DNA of 64,000 nt from Rhea pennata (Eukaryota; Chordata; Aves; Rheiformes; Rheidae): positions 120,663,466-120,727,465 of the forward strand of contig NC_084664.1 of the NCBI RefSeq assembly GCF_028389875.1, read 5' to 3'. A model generated the notes under the pieces. The model was not told the origin of the DNA, did no database searches, and was given only the letters and a program-made list of their open reading frames with translations. Positions 10,872 to 24,459 of the stretch are shown piece by piece. Positions within the stretch are counted from its first letter, which is position 1. Each line of letters opens with the position of its first letter. The translations under genes and the position numbers were made by a program.

Positions 10872-13800
10872 GTGGGCAATGTCTTGCTTAGTTAAAGCTT
10901 TTTGTAAATTATTAATTATTGCAACCAAGAAACCTCCTCCCTGGGCTTTCACTGGTATCATGAAATAGTGATTTCATGGATATTACAGAAGTGCTGCTCA
11001 TTGCTGCCTTTATCTGTTAGGTTAATGAGGATCATTCTGCTCCAACACAATGGATCAAAATCTGGCCTTTGGTGCACACAGATATTTCCCATTGATTTCA
11101 CTGGGCTCATTGCATCTGGAGCTTCAGGCTTAGCAGCCTATTAAAGTAGCACATTGAGAGCAAAGCACAGATAGAAAAGTTTACCCTGCTAAAGCAGGTG
11201 AAGCAGAAACTGAAGAAGCCTGAGACTTAAAAGAACCTGGACCGGTACAATCAAAAAGTGAGAAAACGTCAGGCCACTGGGCAGGACCTCCTGTGTGATC
11301 TCAATTTCCTGACTGCATAGAAGGTTAAATGCAGCTCTTTAGCAGCCAGGCCTTACGCTATTTAATTCCTCAGGGAGACTTTCTTTTGGCTGTAATGTTG
11401 AGTGGATTCAAGTATGAGTACCAAAACCTACAGCACGTATATTTCATGGCAAGCAGCAGATGCTTGTCACCAAATCTTGCAGCTTACAGCTTTGAGCAAT
11501 CCTATCACCCTATTCCACAGCTATTAATGTGAACCAACTCTCTTGACTGTGTCAAAAAAACACAACTTCTTTTCCTCAGTCACTTTGGAAAGGGTTTGGT
11601 GGACTTCACTCACCAAGAAAAAGCTTTTGGATGGACAGAAAAGTTACCACATACTTATGGAGCAGATATAACCTAGTCAGTATATGCGGAATGGAATGGG
11701 GAATGTAATTTTTCAGTTAGTAGTTAGGATGAACTGTACAATTACAAATGGGGAAGAAAATTTATCATACATCTTTATGTTGTATGATCCTCTCTCATTC
11801 ATTTAATATGTGTGCATGTGCATACCCCTATGTACATGCCTACGTACATTGATTTTCTCTATACAATTACCTTTACTTTTTAATGTAAATATATTTATGT
11901 CTATAGTTTATGTTAATATTTATACTATACAATTTATATCTTTTTAAAATATCAAACCGTATCTTATAGATGTTTATTGAAGTTAAACATTTGTAAGTTA
12001 AGAAATGAAGATTTAAAACTGTCTATAATTTTATTCTGCTTTCTTGAGCATGTGCTTTGTGATATTATCCTTTAAGCAAATAATTACGTATAATGACTTT
12101 TTCTTCCTGAGTGCACTTCTAATTACTCAAAATGTGACTCCCCACCTTAGTCAATGTACTTTATTTAAATCTCACCTCCTTTGCAGAATTTTCCTCATAC
12201 AATTTTTTAATAATGTTTTTACTGTGATAATATTTGCACGATTCATAAAAATTAATCTATGTTTGCAACATGCAGTCCAATACTAAGTTTAAGAACAGCT
12301 CTGTGGAGGTGCTAGGTATGCGAGCAGGTTATCTCTAGCATTTATGAAAGTTTGAGTATGCTGGAGTATGCTGGAGAAATGAATGCAGGTAAATAGAAGC
12401 TTGATTATATTTGGGCAGATGTTGCAACAGAAATCATATTCTTGTCAAAGTGGTTAATCATGAGGCCAAATTCTACATCTCAGCTTCAGAGTCTCTGAAA
12501 GAAATAAAAGGTCACCAGATGATTTTTAGCATTAGCAAAAGAAATTATTCTTTCTCCTTTTTCAAGCAAATAGCTAGTCTGATCTGTCTGGATTTTTTTC
12601 AATATATTGTTCATTTTCATACCCATATGGGAGATTGCTAAAGTCTGGCAAAGTTAAAAGCGATTGTAGGCTGAGTTTTTAATTTAAAGTACCAGAGAGT
12701 CTTCACAGTAAATAGGTGGTGCTACAAACCCTACATAGACTGTCTGCATTCCTGTCTGTGCACAGATTTGGAGGCTTTGCAATACAATTTTATCCTGCTT
12801 CTGCAAACCCAGATCTTTTTAATGCAATTACTTTTAAAAATTTCCTTTGTTCCAGGGTCTGCACTCTCTCCCTATTCTCCTGTTGTCAGCTTTCAGTGCC
12901 TTTGAACTTTCTGTCTTTTTCTTTATTTTTCCTTTACGTTCTTTTCTTTTTGTCTTCTTTCCTTGCACAGTCTCTCATTTTGTCTGTCCACCCTGAGAGC
13001 CATTCAGACACTTATTTATATTCAAATTTCAGTGCTCAGGCAGATGCTCAAAACAGACATTTTTCTTGATCTGCCTTCTCAGAGATCCCAAAGAGATGCT
13101 GCTAGTATGAGACAACAGAGAGGAAAGCAGAGGTTCTCCACAAGCACAAAAAACATCTTCCGAAACAAAAGATGTAAGAGAAGGAGAAATGTAGCTTGTT
13201 GACCTAGTGAGAAAGCATTACTTTGCCTTAGAAACCAAAAGTAAAAAGTGGTTTCAAGAAAAGGTGCTCCTGAGATAAAGAGCAGATTTCTCAAGTTACA
13301 TGTGAACAATTCCTGCTTTAAACCAAAAGAGACCGTGTCCTTGAACAGGTCAGCACAACGCGGCCGCAGGACAGAGGGTGCTGCTGAGCCACACTTGTAC
13401 CTTCTGGGGATTTGGCCAGCTCTGCTGTCAAAACCTCACACTATTCCTGAAGTAACAAGTATAGTTTTATTTGATCATTAATTAAAGATCACTTCAACTT
13501 GGTGTTTGGATATTCCTGACACAAAGAGTAGTAGATTCATATAAGCTTCAGCATAGTACTGAATGTATTCATTTGCTTTGCTTAATTTATGTAATGAAGT
13601 AACCCTATTCTGTACACACCCAAAACCAAGTCTGCCTTTCTTAAGTGTTCTTTGTTTATTTCCTCTGGTTTTTATTTTTTTTCCCCATAAACTTAATCCA
13701 TGGTTTAGACAGACTGTGGGGCCCACCTACTGTGGAAACCTTTCCCCCAATATAATTGTTAATGGAGGCTCCAGCAGTTTGAGAGAAATGAAAATAAAAC

Positions 13801-14190
13801 CTTATTATCCAATAAAGGATCATTAAAAATTCAGCAGCTAACAGTTTTTGGCTGACAAAATTGTTGAACACCAAGAAGCAGAATGTGAAATTGGCTATTT
13901 TCTGATCACAGGCCTAATTAGAAATGAACGGTTTAGCTATACCATTATGTGCCAATGCCTGTGACCTGAATGGTATTTTCATTTCTGAATCTTTTTATAT
14001 AAAGAATTTCCTGTGAGATTTTGTTACTCTCTAAATGCCTCTGTATGGTATTGACTACAACTGAGGCCCAGGTTTTGTTAAAAAGAAAATGTCTAGCATT
14101 AATAGTGTGGAAGTTGAATGTCTATATATTTTTTACTGGGTCAAGTTCTAAGACAGGATATCCCAAAGCATCTGTATTGTGCCTTTCATT
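10872..14190. other. Unannotated DNA downstream of the SERINC exon
   Basis: The next SERINC exon would encode SGLLQSS..TLYTMYLTWSA; no such segment is readable here. About 11,056-11,110 carries a short decayed archosaur-type repeat phrase (tcaaaatctggcc, cccattgatttcactggg). Open frames at 11329-11532, 12044-12286, 12411-12641 and 12716-13069 are Phe/Leu/Ser-rich or have no recognisable homology. A GCGGCCGC octamer at 13,360-13,367 is notable only because CG is scarce around it. Confidence 0.5.
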
Positions 14191-14191
14191 T

Positions 14192-14254
14192 CATATATAT
14201 ATATATGTGTGTGTGTGTATATGTATATGTATATGTATGTATGTATATGTATAT
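14192..14254. repeat. (AT)n(GT)n(ATGT)n microsatellite
   Basis: A compound repeat of AT, then GT, then ATGT/GTAT units. It gives rise to the Cys/Val/Tyr-rich end of a spurious open frame. Confidence 0.9.
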
Positions 14255-16520
14255 TCATTTTTACAACAGCCAGCTGAAAACAAAACAATAAAGGTTATGT
14301 GAGAATTGCAGAACTTTAGTACTTCCTGCAGTCCACCTCATGAGCTAAAATGCTGCCTTGACATACACAATTGCCTCTCTGAGATCATACACACTGTAAA
14401 TCAGGGCAGAATTCAGTTTTATGGGATAGATTCCTTCTTATATTAACTTCTCTGAAATCAACAGAATTGTATTAAGATTAATTTTGAACCAACATGTTTA
14501 ATGGTTCTTCTCCAGAAGTCTCTAATTATTGTAGTTTCATAATCAGTTGCCCCATTCGCTTCTCTGAATGAATATGAGACAAATGTCTTGTTGCAAATAA
14601 AGCTTCGTTGTATCACAGAGATATCATAAATAATTTAGAAGAGTTTATCATAATTGAAGGTTTCTTCTCGTGAGGGGATTAAGCTGACCTGGGGGCAGAA
14701 TTAATTCCCACCTCCGGAGACAATCAACTGCCAGATCAAGATTAAGGTTTTTGGAAAGTCTGTATTGGAACTGCATCCTGCTGGAGTCTACCCCACCGCA
14801 GCTGGGCATCCCAGCTTTCCTAAGTGTTGTATAACCCCTGATTTTTGTGCATGCCATGAAGGAGGATTTCTACACATGGGAAATCAGAGGACTGGGCAAA
14901 CTGCCTTTTTCATATAGTTTACTCTGGTGTTCAGTTTTTGAAAAAGCATTGATCTTAAATAGACCCCCGGATACACTGAAATTATCTTTATTGCTTATTT
15001 CACAAAAGATGCTCCATAATTACTGAAATTACAGAACTATGACAGTTAAGGCAAAAATGACAGAAGTCTTAAAAGAAAGGAAGAGAATGAGAAGTGTTCT
15101 TTCACCAGCATTCAAAACTGAGTAGCAGCAAGTTATCCTCTCATTTTTCTGGCGTAAACTAAGACTAACTCACTTGAAGTCAACAGTCCCATTATGGATT
15201 TTTGTCCAGAAAATAAATAGCATAATTTGATAGTTCTGACCCAATAACTGAGCATCTTCCTGTAATAGCATGGGGTTCTATCTACAAACATATTACTAGA
15301 GAATGTCACTTCTTGTAGTACCACCAAATCGTAATGCAAGTGGTGAAGACATATATTTTCCATATATACAACATCACAGATAGTATGACACAGTTTTATA
15401 AGTGCTCTGACGTGTAAATAATCCAAACACGGAAGTAATCCCTCTTTTTTCCATCAGACATCTGCATCAATAATGGCAATTATGTGAGTAACTTTTTACA
15501 TGATCAAATCCTATAACAGTAGTAATAGACAGTCATTGCATTCAAAACTGTATTCCTTTTCAGAGTTGTTACACGTGTAGCAGATGCTACTTATTTTTTG
15601 TGGTAGTGCAAGGTTTAGGTTTATTGTGAGATTATTCTCTGTTCTCTTAGCAGCAAAAAAAAATCATTAAATAGGTCAGGTATCATTGTTCATACAGACT
15701 GAAGGTGACATGAAACTATGTAACTTTGTGATCCTGTGTGTTTTTAAGTGCCAGCTACCTGGGGTCTTTCAAGACAAATTAAATTGCAATATACTTTGAC
15801 TTTGGGCAAATTCTAGCAGAGATCTGATGAAAAGTTATTTATTTCCTTTAAACAACTAAACAGATTTTTTTCCTTTGACCCTATTCTAAAGAACTATATT
15901 GCTAGAAAAGTGGAGTAAAGAGGAGATAAAAATCTATTGGGTACAGAGCGTGTATCACCAGCTCAGGTGTCTTGGATGTCACCCTTATGGTCTTCTGATG
16001 TTACTTCAGAAAGATTGTACTGTCAGCAGGAAAATGGGTCTTTTTGAAAAGATTTTCTCCTTTACCAAAGGCATCTTATGAGATGTTAAGCTCATTAGGA
16101 AACCAGAAGAAAATCCAGTCGAACTTTTAAGTCTTCCCCCCCTCCCTTTTTCTTTTTTTTAAACTCTTGGTCATTAAGAATGTGAAAAGGGGCTTAGCTT
16201 TTTGAGCAGCTCCAGGGAAAGACGAGGAGGGGAAAAATGTTGAGATCTTATGACTACAGTTGTTAATATACAGTGGTGGTACTATTCAAGCTGCGATAGT
16301 TAAAGGCCTGTCAGCACTTCCATTTGAAACCCAGTCTTTTTAACGTTTATTTTTTCGAAAAGAAGTCCAATGTTAGTTGAATTTTAGCATATAAGAATTC
16401 ATCCTGGGAGAAAACTCCCTTTGTGACATTTCAGATAGATAGCTTTGCATTGTATATGTTAGAAATAATTCAAAGTGTCCCAGCCTGAGACACATTTTTG
16501 CATTTGTATCCAGCTGTCAG
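14255..16520. other. Unannotated DNA with small old repeat phrases
   Basis: About 14,440-14,475 and 15,149-15,190 contain decayed phrases (tctctgaaatcaacag; ttctggcgtaaact and cacttgaagtcaac). These resemble the palindromic repeats common in archosaur DNA. The rest, including the minus-strand frame 15133-15426, has no supported feature. Confidence 0.45.
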
Positions 16521-16529
16521 CCATTTATT

Positions 16530-16592
16530 TGTGTGTGTATTCATATATAGAGATATATGAGTGTGTTTGCGTGTGTATATGTGTATATTGTC
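16530..16592. repeat. Imperfect (TG)n/(TA)n microsatellite
   Basis: Alternating purine-pyrimidine tract of TG and TA units with interruptions. Confidence 0.75.
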
Positions 16593-16639
16593 GTACAACC
16601 TGCAAAAAGATTACCCTTATGCATAAAAGTTAATATATG

Positions 16640-16710
16640 CCTGACCTTGCCATAGGTGCTCAGCACCTTGCAGGATGAAGTCCTTACATCTTGGTAATAA
16701 CAGGACTCAG
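16640..16710. repeat. Short CR1/L3-like remnant
   Basis: The phrase ggtgctcagcaccttgcagg is typical of an old dispersed repeat of amniote genomes that I associate with L3/CR1-type elements. Only some 60 bases are recognisable, so both family and strand are tentative. Confidence 0.4.
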
Positions 16711-17027
16711 ATCCAGCTGTTTTGTTGACAAGTTGAGTAAGAAGCCCATGTTTTACAAATAGATCCCAAGTTTAAGATTAAATTCTGCCTTCTGTGGTGT
16801 AAGTGCACTATGCAGACAGAGTGAACGTTTTCCTCAAAAATGCATTGATATGGTAATGGCCCAGGATTCCTTCAAGGAAGAGGAGGAATGGATTCGTTCC
16901 TATTTGTTCACATTTAGGTAGTGAAAGGGGAGAACAATAATGCTTAGAATTGCTGTTCCTCTTCATGTTTTCAGAACAATTTCTTTTATTAATCATTCAT
17001 TTACTAATACTACACTTAGGTATCTGG

Positions 17028-17115
17028 AGAACTAATGTTCCCATTTGACAAATGAAAATACTGAGACAAGATGAGACAAATCATGTCAAACAAGGAACTT
17101 GAACCTTGTTACTCA
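17028..17115 (-). repeat. MIR-like SINE or L3-like remnant
   Basis: The plus strand reads cccatttgacaaatgaaaat, then actgagacaa and a decayed copy of the part that normally reads ctggaactTGAACC. This is the reverse complement of the classic GTGACCTTGGGCAAGTCACTT...CCTCATCTGTAAAATGGG block of MIR and related CORE-SINE/L3 elements. It is old and short. Confidence 0.55.
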
Positions 17116-17211
17116 TCGTCTTATGTTTTTTCACACTTACTAGGTGATTTCTCCCAGACCCTGAAAGGTTAAATCATGGTAGTAATGATGTAGATTGGTG
17201 AAATCTTGGAG

Positions 17212-17214
<3 letters not shown>

Positions 17215-17257
<43 letters not shown>

Positions 17258-17267
17258 TGTGTGTGTG
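17215..17267. repeat. (T)30 followed by (GT)11
   Basis: A run of about 30 T (17,215-17,244) passes directly into about 11 GT units (17,245-17,267). On the minus strand this is (AC)n followed by poly(A). It creates a run of lysines and His-Thr repeats in a spurious minus-strand frame. Confidence 0.95.
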
Positions 17268-19797
17268 CCTTCAGAATTACACATTCTTGGACATTTAAGG
17301 GATATACTGTGATGCAGAATATGTTTCACTAGCTTTTTAGGAGAAAGATTTTGTGAAAGACCTGATGCTCCATCTACTATTTTGATTTCTTGACAAATTG
17401 CAGAAAACATAAGTGTATTAGACTTGTTGCAGAAATTATTTTTTTTGCTTGTTTAGACCAGCTAAGTGTTCTCATTGACTCTTCAGAGATCTGTGTCTTT
17501 GCCATGTTATCTGCTTTCTTCACAGATAGCGAACTCCTGCTTTTCCTTTTGCTTTATGTGACAGGAGGGACCTTATATCTGTTTTATGAGAGGTAACAGG
17601 GTGTCATTTAAGGATCTGCCTGTCTTATCACTTTATTGTAAATACTAGTTTCAAGAAAGTACATGTACCTGAGACCACATGGCTCTAAACAAGATCCACT
17701 GGGAGAGGAAGTAAGTCTAAGGCCATTCCATTTCCTCAAGAAACAGATATTTGAGAGGTTCTCTAGTGAAGAAGAGGTCTACTGCTCCAGGAACAGCTGC
17801 AGCTAATCCCGAGACAGTGTCTGGGAGAGGCTTGTTTGGACCAAAAAAGGGACAGGATCAGTAGCCATGACCCTGGTGGCAACTGGCGAGCAGGAAGTGC
17901 AAGTGAAAACTTGATGCTAAGGGATTTGTAGATGTAGAAGTGAAAGGATAGTGGGACATCACTGAGATAAGAAAGGCTATTTCTACATATCATGATGGAA
18001 CTATGGAGCTCTGAGCATTTTTTTCTCCTGTGAAGGGCTTAGGTTATAATGCCTATATGAAAAATACAAGCATCAACAGCCTGGAATACTCCAGCAGAAA
18101 GAAAATGATGAGAACTGAAAAAAACTGCATGCCTCATCAAAATAAGTTAATTTTTATTTTATTTGAGCTTGTTTGCTTATTTTGAACCTTTAAAATATAT
18201 CCTATTATCCATTTAACCAGTTGTCCTTTTATATGATTGTCTTGTCAGAAAGCATCTCTTGTATTTTCATGATTTTTTCTGTGGAAATTGCACAAATCCA
18301 TGCTCCTCTATTTTGCATATCACACACACACTTTTGTGCCTAAAGCCAAAAGAGACGGTAGATCATTGAATTAACTCTTATGTAAATACTACAGTTTGCT
18401 CCCTTTCACCCCTCACATCCCCTCACTCGGCCACTGTCTGTGGTTTAAATTCAAATTTGGCCAAACTTATCTTTCAGAAAGTTAGTCAGTCTCGATCTGA
18501 GGTTCTGGATAAGTCATCACTTTATTTCCTAGTTTTGATCAGCTGTTAACAACTCCCACAGTTAAACAATTGTGCCTAATGATACTCATTTTTGGATTCA
18601 GTTTTCTGCAATTAATTTTCATAGCCAGGAATTTGAACAAGGGGAACTTTTCCGTTCATAGTTTGTGACATTGGTCCCCAGGTGTGTTATTAAAAAAAGC
18701 CATTTCATGTATCTATGCTGAAGGTACAGAACACTTTAAATAGGCCAAGAAGCAAGAAAAAAGGAAAGTTTCTCATAAATTCTGGAATACAAAATATTGC
18801 AGTAGAAGTAACATGATTATAAAGAGGGCAATGTCCTTGCATATATGACCATGGTAATGCTTTTAAGCTTTTCTGCTTTTCTTGATCACATAATAGGGAA
18901 GCTTTATATGAGAGGTAAAAAAATTGAAGGCAGCATTCTGTGTCAATGGCAAAATGAGACCATAAGAAAAAAAGCCAAAGTTTATGAGTAGAATTCACAT
19001 TTGACTATTGAGGGATAGATAAAAAAATACTCCATAGCCGCAAGCATGCACTGAAATACTTTGCCTATTAGCAAGAGTTTTAGATACATGCTTAAATATT
19101 GATTTGGAGGCTATATCAATGCCTTCAACAGCAGAGAGAAAGAAAGTAACTGTATTTCAGGCCTTTAGGTGAGATAAAGTGATGTAGGTCATTGGCTTCC
19201 ACTGATTTATACAATTTGACTAGCCATTAGTATCATTTTTAACAGATAACATTTAGGCAATGGATATTTCTAGTTTACTCACTACTTGTCAGAATTATGC
19301 TAAAGTTCATACACAGTGGCCCTGAAAAACAGCAGACTGACTTGAGCTCTGGGCCAGGAGCTACAGATAAGAAATTGTTGTCTAATAGTGGTCCCCTTCC
19401 CTGTATGGTAATGCTTGCAACCCGTCACTCTTGCTGTCTGTGATCTTATTCCTCTCCTCGTATAGCTTCTTCCTCTATTCCCCTAGTGTAAAGGAAAAGA
19501 AGGCAGGGAGAGTTCTTGTACTCCCTGGAGATTCCTCAGTACAGTCATGGGCAGAAAACACTTGAAAACCCTTGAGAACTACTGTGTTTTACATATAGCC
19601 CTGGCAGAAGTAATTGGATCCTTTATTCTAACTGTTGTTGTTGCAATGAAGGAAGGAATTGTATGGCACCCCACAGCAACATGAAAACTTGCTCCTAGAG
19701 CTACAGGTGACCCACAATGTGTGGTGATGGGAAGACAGCTAAACTTTAAATAGTTTTTATTTGGATTCAGTTGAATGCCAGGTGAAGAAGACTCAGG
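17268..19797. other. Unannotated AT-rich DNA
   Basis: No gene or transposon is recognised. The frame 17390-17596 plus encodes a hydrophobic peptide without homology known to me. The region 17,590-18,010 is a little richer in G and C and is not explained. Confidence 0.45.
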
Positions 19798-19820
19798 CTT
19801 TCTTTCTTTCTTTCTTTTCT

Positions 19821-19852
<32 letters not shown>

Positions 19853-19854
19853 TT
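19798..19854. repeat. (CTTT)n and poly(T) tract
   Basis: A pyrimidine tract of CTTT units grading into about 19 T. It is the source of the Lys-rich and Phe-rich parts of the open frames 19579-19992 (minus), 19761-19994 and 19775-20023 (plus), none of which is believed. Confidence 0.95.
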
Positions 19855-22800
19855 GTCCCAAATGTTTCTCTCAGCCCAAGATGAGAAGCGAAGTCTCATA
19901 CTCCATTGTTCCTTTCTCTTCCCCACAGCAGCATATTTTAAAGATGGAAATTCAACTACCTGTATTTCCTTACTTTTGTCAGTTTGGGTCATAGCCTTAA
20001 TGTTACTTAAACAGTTTCTTTAAAGTAATGGAGCCCTTAATATAGACTTAATAAAGCAATGTAAGGCAGTATGGATTTTCTTCTGTCTAAGGTTCAGAGG
20101 CCTTTATCTGAATAATACATTAGATACTTTTATTCACTGGTGAGGCTTCGTAACAGGAAAAACTTTGAAGAGAACGTCTGTCCTATCATTAAACTGATAA
20201 TAGACATGTTCTTTACTTTTCTTTCCCCTTTTGTACCACATCTTTTACCTCTGACAGGTTTCTCTAGGAATTAAACGGAGACCATAGGATACTTTTACCA
20301 CATATAACAATGTGGTCTTATAACTTGTTGCAGGCATAAATAACTGTGATGAGGAGGACCCTATGAAAAAAAGGTTCTTTGATATTTGCATGCTATTTGT
20401 ATTATTATTATATACAGTACTGCAACGTAAAGTAGAATATTGTTTTAATACATTTTTGTAACGTAAGAGATATACATGAACATAGGTTCATTTTAAACTT
20501 TAACAAAAAAACACCTTGCATGAATATATGTTAACGTTAACATAACAAGTTCAGAGTCAGTGATACCTGTATAACTAATCCTTTCTTTCTTTCTTTTTTT
20601 CTTTCCTCCGTGAATCGAATATCTGTGCACCTTGATTTAAAAATAGGAAGCTTCTAAAGGTTTTTTAATGTGGCAAAATCAGATGTTTCCAACTCAGGTA
20701 TAGCAGAGGGCAATGCTATTGTTAGACCCTGAATGTTGTACCCTGGCTCATGTTTATATGTGATTTATATATGTGATTTATATATGGCTTAGAGATCTGG
20801 CAAAGATCCCCCCAAATGCAGACGTTTTGATAGCAACTCCTGTTAATCAGTTTATGCTGCTGGAGAAAAATGAGAATGGCTTGAGTTTTCTTGCTTGTGT
20901 TCATATCTGTTTCCCCTATTGAATCTGTGTTCTGCTTTTGTATTTTGCCTGAGTAAACCCTGTAGCAAAGATATTTCAAATGAAGAGCTGCCAAGAATGC
21001 ATATAATTCTAGACAAACTTATTAATAGTGCTTTCACTAAACATGAGACCAAATTCTCAGCTAATGTAGACCAAAATAACTACAACTTCAGTAATCTACT
21101 TTGTGTTTGCCATGAAATCTGACCTAAAAGGCCTTAAATAATGAAAGTGAATATTTGGTTCGTATGATGGTGTATTAGTACTCTGATATGCAATGAAGTC
21201 AAAGAAAATTGAATATGAAAAGAACATAAGGCCTGGTCCAAAATCCTTGTCCAATGAGTCTCTAGAGATAAAAAAAATGAAATAACACCTGGATATTTCC
21301 AGGTTTTACCTGTGACAAATCAAGTTTGTGCATGACTTTCAGTCAAGAATAGAAATTTTGCAAGAATCTGTTTCTGTGAAATTCATGCTTTTTTTTTGTC
21401 ATTGAAATGGAAAAATATTCAAGGTTAATTATATTAGTATAAACCCAGCATACTTTGACAGAAATATATGGAAATATATAGGATTTGCATTAGGATATGT
21501 AATTTTGAACAATCCTTCATGTATATACAAATGTATTCTCATTCAAACTAAATCTGAATTATGAGTTCCGAACATAGTTCTTATCAGTTTGTTGAGCTCC
21601 CGGCTAAATGTGGGGCAAATGTTTGGCCCATTTGGACTCCTCTAGATGTGGTATCCTTCTTGCAAAAAATGTTCAGTCAGAGGGATCCGTGAGAATCAAC
21701 TATGAAATTAACTGATACATTGCCCTTTTTAATTCATCACCTTACAAGAAATGAAAATGTATCACCCAAAAGCTAGGAATACACATTAATCTGTAAGCTA
21801 AATTTCTCTATATATGTAATAAGTAATTATCTTCTGCTTTGAAAAATTATCTTTGAACTTTAAATAGAATAATTTTATGGAATATGTCATGTTGATGTAA
21901 TCTAATCACTTCATACTTCTGTTTTGGCCAGTTTCCCTTTTTTAATTCAATACAACACTTATAATTCAAACAGAAATATTTCTAAAAATGACATTAACAC
22001 TATGATTAGCAACTAACTTTTTCCAGGGAAATTAGTAGCCAAGGAAAAAGGAGGTGAAGTTGGCTATTATTGATTTCAGAGGTAATGAATTTGATTATTT
22101 ACTTTACTCTTAAATATGAGCCAGTTGCTTTAATAATGTTACTAATTTCACAGCAGACTCACAAGCATATATTGAGATGGGAAAATTCACAGTCTTTTAT
22201 ATATTTCTTCTTGAATGGACTTCCCAGGTACCTAGAAAACATTATTTACCTTCAATGTTTCAGCTCCAAACCTAAAGCTAACAAAATAATTAGACTGATT
22301 GCGTAAGAATGCTTTTCTAAGCATCCCCATCTAGCTAAAGCCGAAAGGGGCCTGGGAGTATAAAAAGCCATTTCCTTCATGTAGATCTCCACGGTCTGTG
22401 AGTCAGAGGAAGTTGAACTTGTTTGAGACATGAAAATGAGATACAAGAAAAACAACATGGCAGCACTGGATTATATTGCTGAACTGTTCAGTATTTCTTG
22501 ATGAATGAGACTATTATTCTGGAAGTTCATGACAAAAAGTCCTTCCTTTGTTGACAGAGAGACTTTTTGTTGAAAATTCATATTCTAATATAAGACAGAG
22601 TTGGCCAGCTGATGCTTGGCTTGTCAGCAGGGAATAACTTTTGATGATGGTGTGGATAAGATCTGGCTGACACCTAGTCCCTCTGGGAAAGAACACATTT
22701 ATCTAAAGAAAAGACTTTCTGGAAGAATCATTTAGACAAAGCCTTTAAACATGTCACTCCGAGAGATCCTGCTCTCTACCCTTTCAGTGCAGAACTGAAT

Positions 22801-24235
22801 TCCCAATCCTCGTGAACACAGCAACGTGCCAACGACATGTCAGAGTGGTTAATTTTGCAGTCATGTGAGGCCAGAAGTTCTCAATACACTGTTATAGGTA
22901 AGCATTAAAATGCATATAGAAATAATGTTGAAACACTGATAGGAAATTCCAGAATTTGATCTTTTTGGCATTGTGATAGTGGAAGTGAGGATAATATTAA
23001 AAAACAGCTCTTGTGCTGGGAACTAGGTTCTCTCTGTCCTGTGTCAAGCTATATATTTGACTTTTCTGGCATGTTGCTAAGTTTACTGTCACCTGCGTAG
23101 TCATCAAAAGACTGTGGCAGTTCTCAGCACTGCAGCACTACTAAGTCTGAATGGGATTCTGAGAGGAAAAAAAAAAGGTACTTTCTTGATCACAGGACTT
23201 TTTTCCCTACTAAATGACAAAAGATTTGCTTTAAGAATGACAAAGCTTCAAGGATCCAGTGGGACATTTTAGATAAATATAGAGGGAGTTAATGCCTGTT
23301 CCCCCTATGTTTTTCTGCTTCTAATGCATCGTAAATATTAGCTTTCACTCAGCAGTGGAAGTTTCTGTACTGCTAAGTCTCTTGTGACTGAAACTTTACA
23401 AACTCAGCCTCAAACTAAACAACTGAGCACAGTTAACTATTTTACAGTTATATGAAGCATGTGGGTTCATTTAAATTTTGTGCTCATATAAATGGCTGAA
23501 GATAGAAACTTGGCTTAGCTTTTCATCCCCGAAGGAAAAACAAACACAAATATAGAAAAAATTGGTTGTTTCACAGTATGAGCCATCTACATTTTTGCAT
23601 ATTGATATTACATTTTTTTAGTGTGTTTTAAAAATTGTTTTGAAAATGCTCCTACTTAAAAAATGTTTTAAAAATATTTCTGATCGTAGAGGCATTTATT
23701 AGAAACTTCCTTGTTAGAGGAAGCTGTAGTTAACCATTTATTTCTTACTGACCCTTAAGTTAAAAATGGCTAAGTTAAGTGCACCCACCTTATTGATAGC
23801 TCACATAAAGAGAGCTCAGAGAGTCTATATTATTTAAAGATCAAATCTTTCCTTTTGTTTTACTCTCCTGTAGAGCCTTACTTTGTGTGATTTTCTGTTT
23901 CTCAAGGACAATTGAGAGAGTACTGCAGAAAAAGTGATGTCACTTTAGGACAAATCATTTCTCTCTACCGCAACTTCAGCAGCACTTTTTCTGCACTTAT
24001 TTGATTTTTGGGAAGGGAAGAAAAAGTCTTTTCTTCTTCTTCTTTTCTTTTTCTTTATATTCTCCAGAATTATACAATGATCACATAGAGTTTAAAATTT
24101 ATGAAGAATACAAGAGTACACCTGTATTTAGGTGGGGTACGAAGCCTTAATTTTTAGAACTTCTTCACTATTAAATACCTCATTATTTAATTGTAATCTA
24201 TATTGCTCTTAGGCCATACTAACACATTGTTTTTA
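19855..24235. other. Unannotated AT-rich DNA
   Basis: A short CTTT run lies at 20,581-20,602 and a small tandem of a 16-base tgatttatatatg-type unit near 20,760-20,786. About 22,740-22,880 is non-repetitive with several CG dinucleotides and might be constrained, but this is only an impression. No gene is supported. Confidence 0.45.
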
Positions 24236-24237
24236 CT

Positions 24238-24455
24238 TGCAGATTTCGCTCTGTGACCTGGGGCAAATCACTTAACCTCTCTGTGCTCCCACTTACTCAT
24301 CTGCAAAATGGGCAAAACAGAATTAACTTAATAAAGATTCACATTTGTCTTGTGCATTATCGTTAATGGGGATGTGAATCATAATGGTGGAGTGCTTTGA
24401 CATCCCCAGATGATGCTGTAATCATGAAACTATTATTTTGTATTTGGGCAAAATA
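24238..24455 (+). repeat. MIR/L3-like remnant
   Basis: The plus strand reads tctgtgacctggggcaaatc, then acttaacctctctgtgctcc and catctgcaaaatggg. This is the core block shared by MIR and L3-type elements. Further on, agtgctttgacatcc and aaactattatt match the usual 3' part (AGTGCTTTGAGATCC...CTATTATTAT). The copy is old, with small changes throughout, but unusually complete for this window. Confidence 0.7.
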
Positions 24456-24459
24456 GCTG

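Noticed and set aside
12411..12641. YSFSFF...ASL string that recalls the SERINC YSYSFFHF..ASLY segment
   Set aside because: Only a few residues agree, with a wrong surrounding sequence and no proper splice sites; treated as coincidence.
12716..13069. 117-codon plus-strand open frame
   Set aside because: Phe/Leu/Ser-rich translation of a T-rich tract, overlapped by other frames, with no known motif.
19579..19992. 137-codon minus-strand open frame
   Set aside because: Its core is a lysine-rich run produced by the CTTT/poly(T) tract, and it has no recognisable domain.
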